7,749 nt of DNA, from positions 1 to 7,749 of the forward strand of contig CAZUAY010000192.1 of assembly GCA_964618405.1 (NCBI GenBank), in the 5' to 3' direction. A model generated the notes under the pieces. It saw nothing but the letters and a program-made list of their open reading frames with translations. It ran no database searches and was not told the origin of the DNA. Position 1 is the stretch's first letter, and the number at the start of each line of letters is the position of its first letter. A program made the translations under genes and the position numbers. Source of the DNA: JBBQIY01 sp964618405 (GTDB lineage: Bacteria > Verrucomicrobiota > Kiritimatiellia > RFP12 > UBA3636). Below are positions 6,353 to 7,749 of this stretch, in pieces.

Positions 6353-6571
6353 TCAGGGTTGACCCCGGAGCTCGCCTTCCACGGCGCATCGCTTTTGTCG
6401 TACCACCATCCCCAAAGTGTAGGCGTTTTGAATGCTGGCAATGGCGGCCCCGCCATGGATCCAATGCGGTTTCTCGGTGCGGATCGTATAATCCCACCCT
6501 TCAAAGGCCGCGCGTCGGGAGATAAAGGTGGCATTGACGATCTGGTAAAAATGAAGCGGCTCATCCATCAT
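6353..6571 (-). CDS. Unidentified ORF or gene fragment
   Basis: A 72-residue reading frame beginning MMDEPLHFYQIVNATFISRR and containing HWIHGGAAIASIQNAYTLGM near residues 36-55. Codon third positions are mostly G or C, and the sequence is well mixed and globular-looking, unlike the competing frames over the same bases, which are rich in P, S, R and W. I believe this frame was selected for coding, but I do not recognise the family. No convincing ribosome binding site precedes the ATG pair. The frame stays open back to a TGA before FVFHRHDLWVARTMMDEP, so it may be a truncated internal fragment of a longer protein. It lies downstream of the entericidin gene but beyond two terminator-like hairpins, and is convergent with the toxin gene. 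Confidence 0.4.
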   Translation of the reverse strand: MMDEPLHFYQIVNATFISRRAAFEGWDYTIRTEKPHWIHGGAAIASIQNAYTLGMVVRQKRCAVEGELRGQP

Positions 6572-6601
6572 CGTGCGAGCAACCCATAAATCATGACGAT
6601 G

Positions 6602-6649
6602 AAAAACGAATCAAAGGAATTCCTCGTGCTAATGGAGAAATCCTTTGAT
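6602..6649 (-). terminator. Second terminator-like hairpin downstream of entericidin
   Basis: ATCAAAGGA (6610-6618) is the perfect inverse of TCCTTTGAT (6641-6649). Three more pairs (6620-6622 with 6637-6639) continue inward after one A-A mismatch. On the minus strand the stem is followed two to three bases later by five Ts (6606-6602). The stem is AT-rich, so its strength as a terminator is uncertain. Confidence 0.5.
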
Positions 6650-6654
6650 CTTTG

Positions 6655-6711
6655 AAAAAGGCCAGCGAAGGACATCGCCCGAGAGAGACTCCGCTGTGCC
6701 GAGAGCTGGCC
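6655..6711 (-). terminator. Likely intrinsic terminator of the entericidin gene
   Basis: GGCCAGC (6660-6666) pairs perfectly with GCTGGCC (6705-6711), and on the minus strand the stem is followed at once by five Ts (6659-6655). It starts 17 bases after the entericidin stop codon. The loop of about 38 bases is unusually long for an intrinsic terminator. Confidence 0.45.
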
Positions 6712-6728
6712 GTCGCTCCTGTCTCGGT

Positions 6729-6857
6729 TCAGTTGGCCGCGTCTTTTATTGCGTCGCCGGCATTTTCGACATCCTGGCCTGCGCCGCGGAACATATTGCA
6801 CGATGTGGCGGACACCAACACGAACCCCAACATCAACAGCATGAGTAATTTCTTCAT
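6729..6857 (-). CDS. Entericidin EcnA/EcnB family lipoprotein
   Basis: A 42-residue protein. It begins MKK, followed by a hydrophobic signal segment (LLMLLMLGFVLVSATS), then Cys20 and CNMFRGAGQDVENAGDAIKD. The C-N-x-x-R-G-x-G-x-D-x-x-x-x-G-x-A-I pattern after a lipoprotein signal is the entericidin signature. The Cys should be lipidated and the protein anchored in the membrane; the lipobox (SATSC) lacks the usual Leu at -3. AAGGAGA lies five bases before the ATG, a strong start signal. In enterobacteria the EcnA/EcnB pair is an antidote and toxin involved in stationary-phase lysis, but single entericidin-like genes are widespread elsewhere and their role there is unclear. No partner gene is visible here. 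Confidence 0.85.
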   Translation of the reverse strand: MKKLLMLLMLGFVLVSATSCNMFRGAGQDVENAGDAIKDAAN

Positions 6858-7141
6858 TTTGATCTCCTTTTTCCTTTTGTCTTTTCAGTCAACGACGAAC
6901 CATCCGTGACGCGTCGCTATTCAGAACGAATGTGAAATCTATAACAAGGGGCAGTTCTTCGCTATGGGGTAAAACCCGACCTTTTGGCGAGCTGGCGCTC
7001 ATACCGCCGTGTTAGTGCGCCTTGTGTGTAGCTGTCTGATGTACGTGGGTGAACGAATATTTCGTCACACTGGGTTTTCACTTTTCACACATACTCCCAT
7101 ACCCACTTACGTCGAATGCCGCGACACCTTGTTGCGAGAAT
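6858..7141. other. Intergenic region without recognisable genes
   Basis: I see no supported gene on either strand. It must contain the promoter of the minus-strand entericidin gene, but no convincing -35/-10 pair stands out; TTGTTA followed by CTGAAT on the minus strand is a poor match. A small GGGT-AAA-ACCC inverted repeat lies at 6967-6977. Confidence 0.5.
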
Positions 7142-7288
7142 ATGGGTGCGGCCCTTGTCATCGTGAATAACCTGAGAACCGTGGCGACCCAGCTCCACGA
7201 GATTCTCCCGCACTTCACGAAGATGCCGGTTGAACTGATTACGGAAAGGTTACTGATCGAGCCCGGCCATGTGTACATTGTTCATCAA
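7142..7288 (+). pseudogene. Fragment of a CheB-type methylesterase domain
   Basis: About 49 residues resemble the start of the CheB methylesterase domain: MGAALVIVNNLRT, then QLHEILPHFTKMPVE, then LLIEPGHVYIV. In CheB this corresponds to the strand before the catalytic His (usually V.QHL), the helix with L...T.MPV, and the EP.HVY.IP strand. The catalytic His is replaced by Asn in VNNL, the Ser-bearing GxSxGG segment upstream is absent, and after HVYIV the similarity to the family stops. A longer open frame (7049-7384) covers the fragment, but its two ends look random. It is best read as a degraded remnant with no expected activity. Confidence 0.5.
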
Positions 7289-7408
7289 GTTAGCACCGTT
7301 TCGTATAGACTCAACGATGAGCAGTCGACAAAAGCTCGCGACAAAGGGGAAATCACTCGAAAACCCTGGAATTGCCTCTTTTAGTGCGCGGTTCTGCTCG
7401 TTGCCCCT

Positions 7409-7436
7409 CGGTAGGGTTACACTGGCGGTAGGGTTA
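7409..7436. repeat. Short tandem direct repeat
   Basis: CGGTAGGGTTA occurs at 7409-7419 and again at 7426-7436, a 17-base period. The second unit runs into the inverted repeat GGGTT-A-AACCC (7431-7441). It lies 20 to 50 bases upstream of the long direct repeat. Function unknown; it could be an operator, but nothing else supports that. Confidence 0.4.
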
Positions 7437-7461
7437 AACCCCATATATCTGGTGCGGGCGA

Positions 7462-7668
7462 TCGCGTAAACTACCTGCCGTTGCAAATAATTATGAAAGG
7501 AACAATTAAATGACTATCGGCACCATCCTACTGATTATCTTGATTCTCATGCTCGTGGGTGCATTGCCAGCTTGGCCCCACAGCAAGAGTTGGGGGTACT
7601 ACCCAACCGGCGGACTTGGACTTCTCGTCTTGATTCTGCTCATTCTGGTTCTTATGGGCAAGCTTTAA
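7462..7668 (+). repeat. Long direct repeat, copy 2 (leader plus DUF3309 gene)
   Basis: Partner of 224-429. The homology begins at TCGCGTAA (7462-7469), about 48 bases upstream of the gene, and is certain to the stop codon. Beyond the stop both copies keep a weak AAAACGG...AGTTCA similarity before diverging. The copy at the other end is preceded by a 62-codon membrane protein gene, whereas this one follows a CheB remnant, so only this block is duplicated. Confidence 0.85.
7510..7668 (+). CDS. DUF3309 family small membrane protein, copy 2
   Basis: A 52-residue protein with the same two hydrophobic segments and LPAWPHSKSWGYYPTGG linker as the copy at 271-429. It differs by L3I and F11L at the protein level. 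Of 8 base differences, 6 fall in the first six codons, and only 2 in the remaining 138 bases up to the stop. AAAGGAACAAT precedes the ATG as in copy 1. Role unknown. A 7-bp hairpin with a three-base loop (7685-7701) lies 16 bases after the stop and may end the transcript, though no T-tract follows. Confidence 0.85.
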   Translation: MTIGTILLIILILMLVGALPAWPHSKSWGYYPTGGLGLLVLILLILVLMGKL

Positions 7669-7749
7669 CCTAAAAACGGGAGTTCAACTGCTCCGCAGTT
7701 GCGAATGATGCTCGCAAGTGGCTGCTAATGCGCGACATGCAAGCATACT

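Noticed and set aside
6287..6589. A 100-codon plus-strand frame after the toxin gene
   Set aside because: It overlaps the more convincing minus-strand frame, has no ribosome binding site and an unnatural composition.
271..7668. The DUF3309 repeats as ends of a composite transposon
   Set aside because: Each copy is a small membrane protein gene with its leader; there is no transposase, no terminal inverted repeats and no visible target-site duplication.

Overview
The window looks like an accessory region of a Gram-negative bacterium. An entericidin-type lipoprotein implies an outer membrane, and the composition is mixed: GC-rich modification and helicase genes beside visibly AT-rich toxin-antitoxin genes. 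Two near-identical DUF3309 genes and a CheB-like remnant would fit a Nitrospira-like or proteobacterial genome, but that rests on remembered resemblance and is weak.

Left edge (1-592): a 62-residue single-pass membrane protein, then a 52-residue DUF3309 membrane protein followed by a strong hairpin. Minus strand (593-4972): a type III restriction-modification cluster in the order res, AlbA_2-domain gene, mod. Plus strand (5052-6290): two type II toxin-antitoxin modules, hicB-hicA and phd-parE/relE. Each has a recognisable sigma70-like promoter, an inverted repeat overlapping the -10, and a 4-base stop/start overlap between antitoxin and toxin. Right part (6291-7509): an unidentified 72-residue minus-strand ORF, two terminator-like hairpins, a 42-residue entericidin gene that is easy to miss, a CheB-like fragment and otherwise empty sequence. 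The window ends with a second DUF3309 gene.

Two points stand out. First, all three restriction-modification genes appear to have lost internal or terminal blocks while keeping recognisable flanks. Res lacks its N-terminus, and its helicase is joined out of frame to its nuclease domain. The AlbA_2 protein joins its N-terminal domain directly to its C-terminal winged helix. Mod joins the body of the protein directly to the last 15 or so residues of the family tail. The likely outcome is a cluster that can no longer restrict, leaving a methyltransferase with intact catalytic motifs. Second, a direct repeat of about 206 bp (leader plus DUF3309 gene) brackets the whole accessory block at 224-429 and 7462-7668. 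It could be the scar of a duplication or insertion and a substrate for deletion by homologous recombination.

No tRNA, rRNA, CRISPR array, transposase or integrase was seen.
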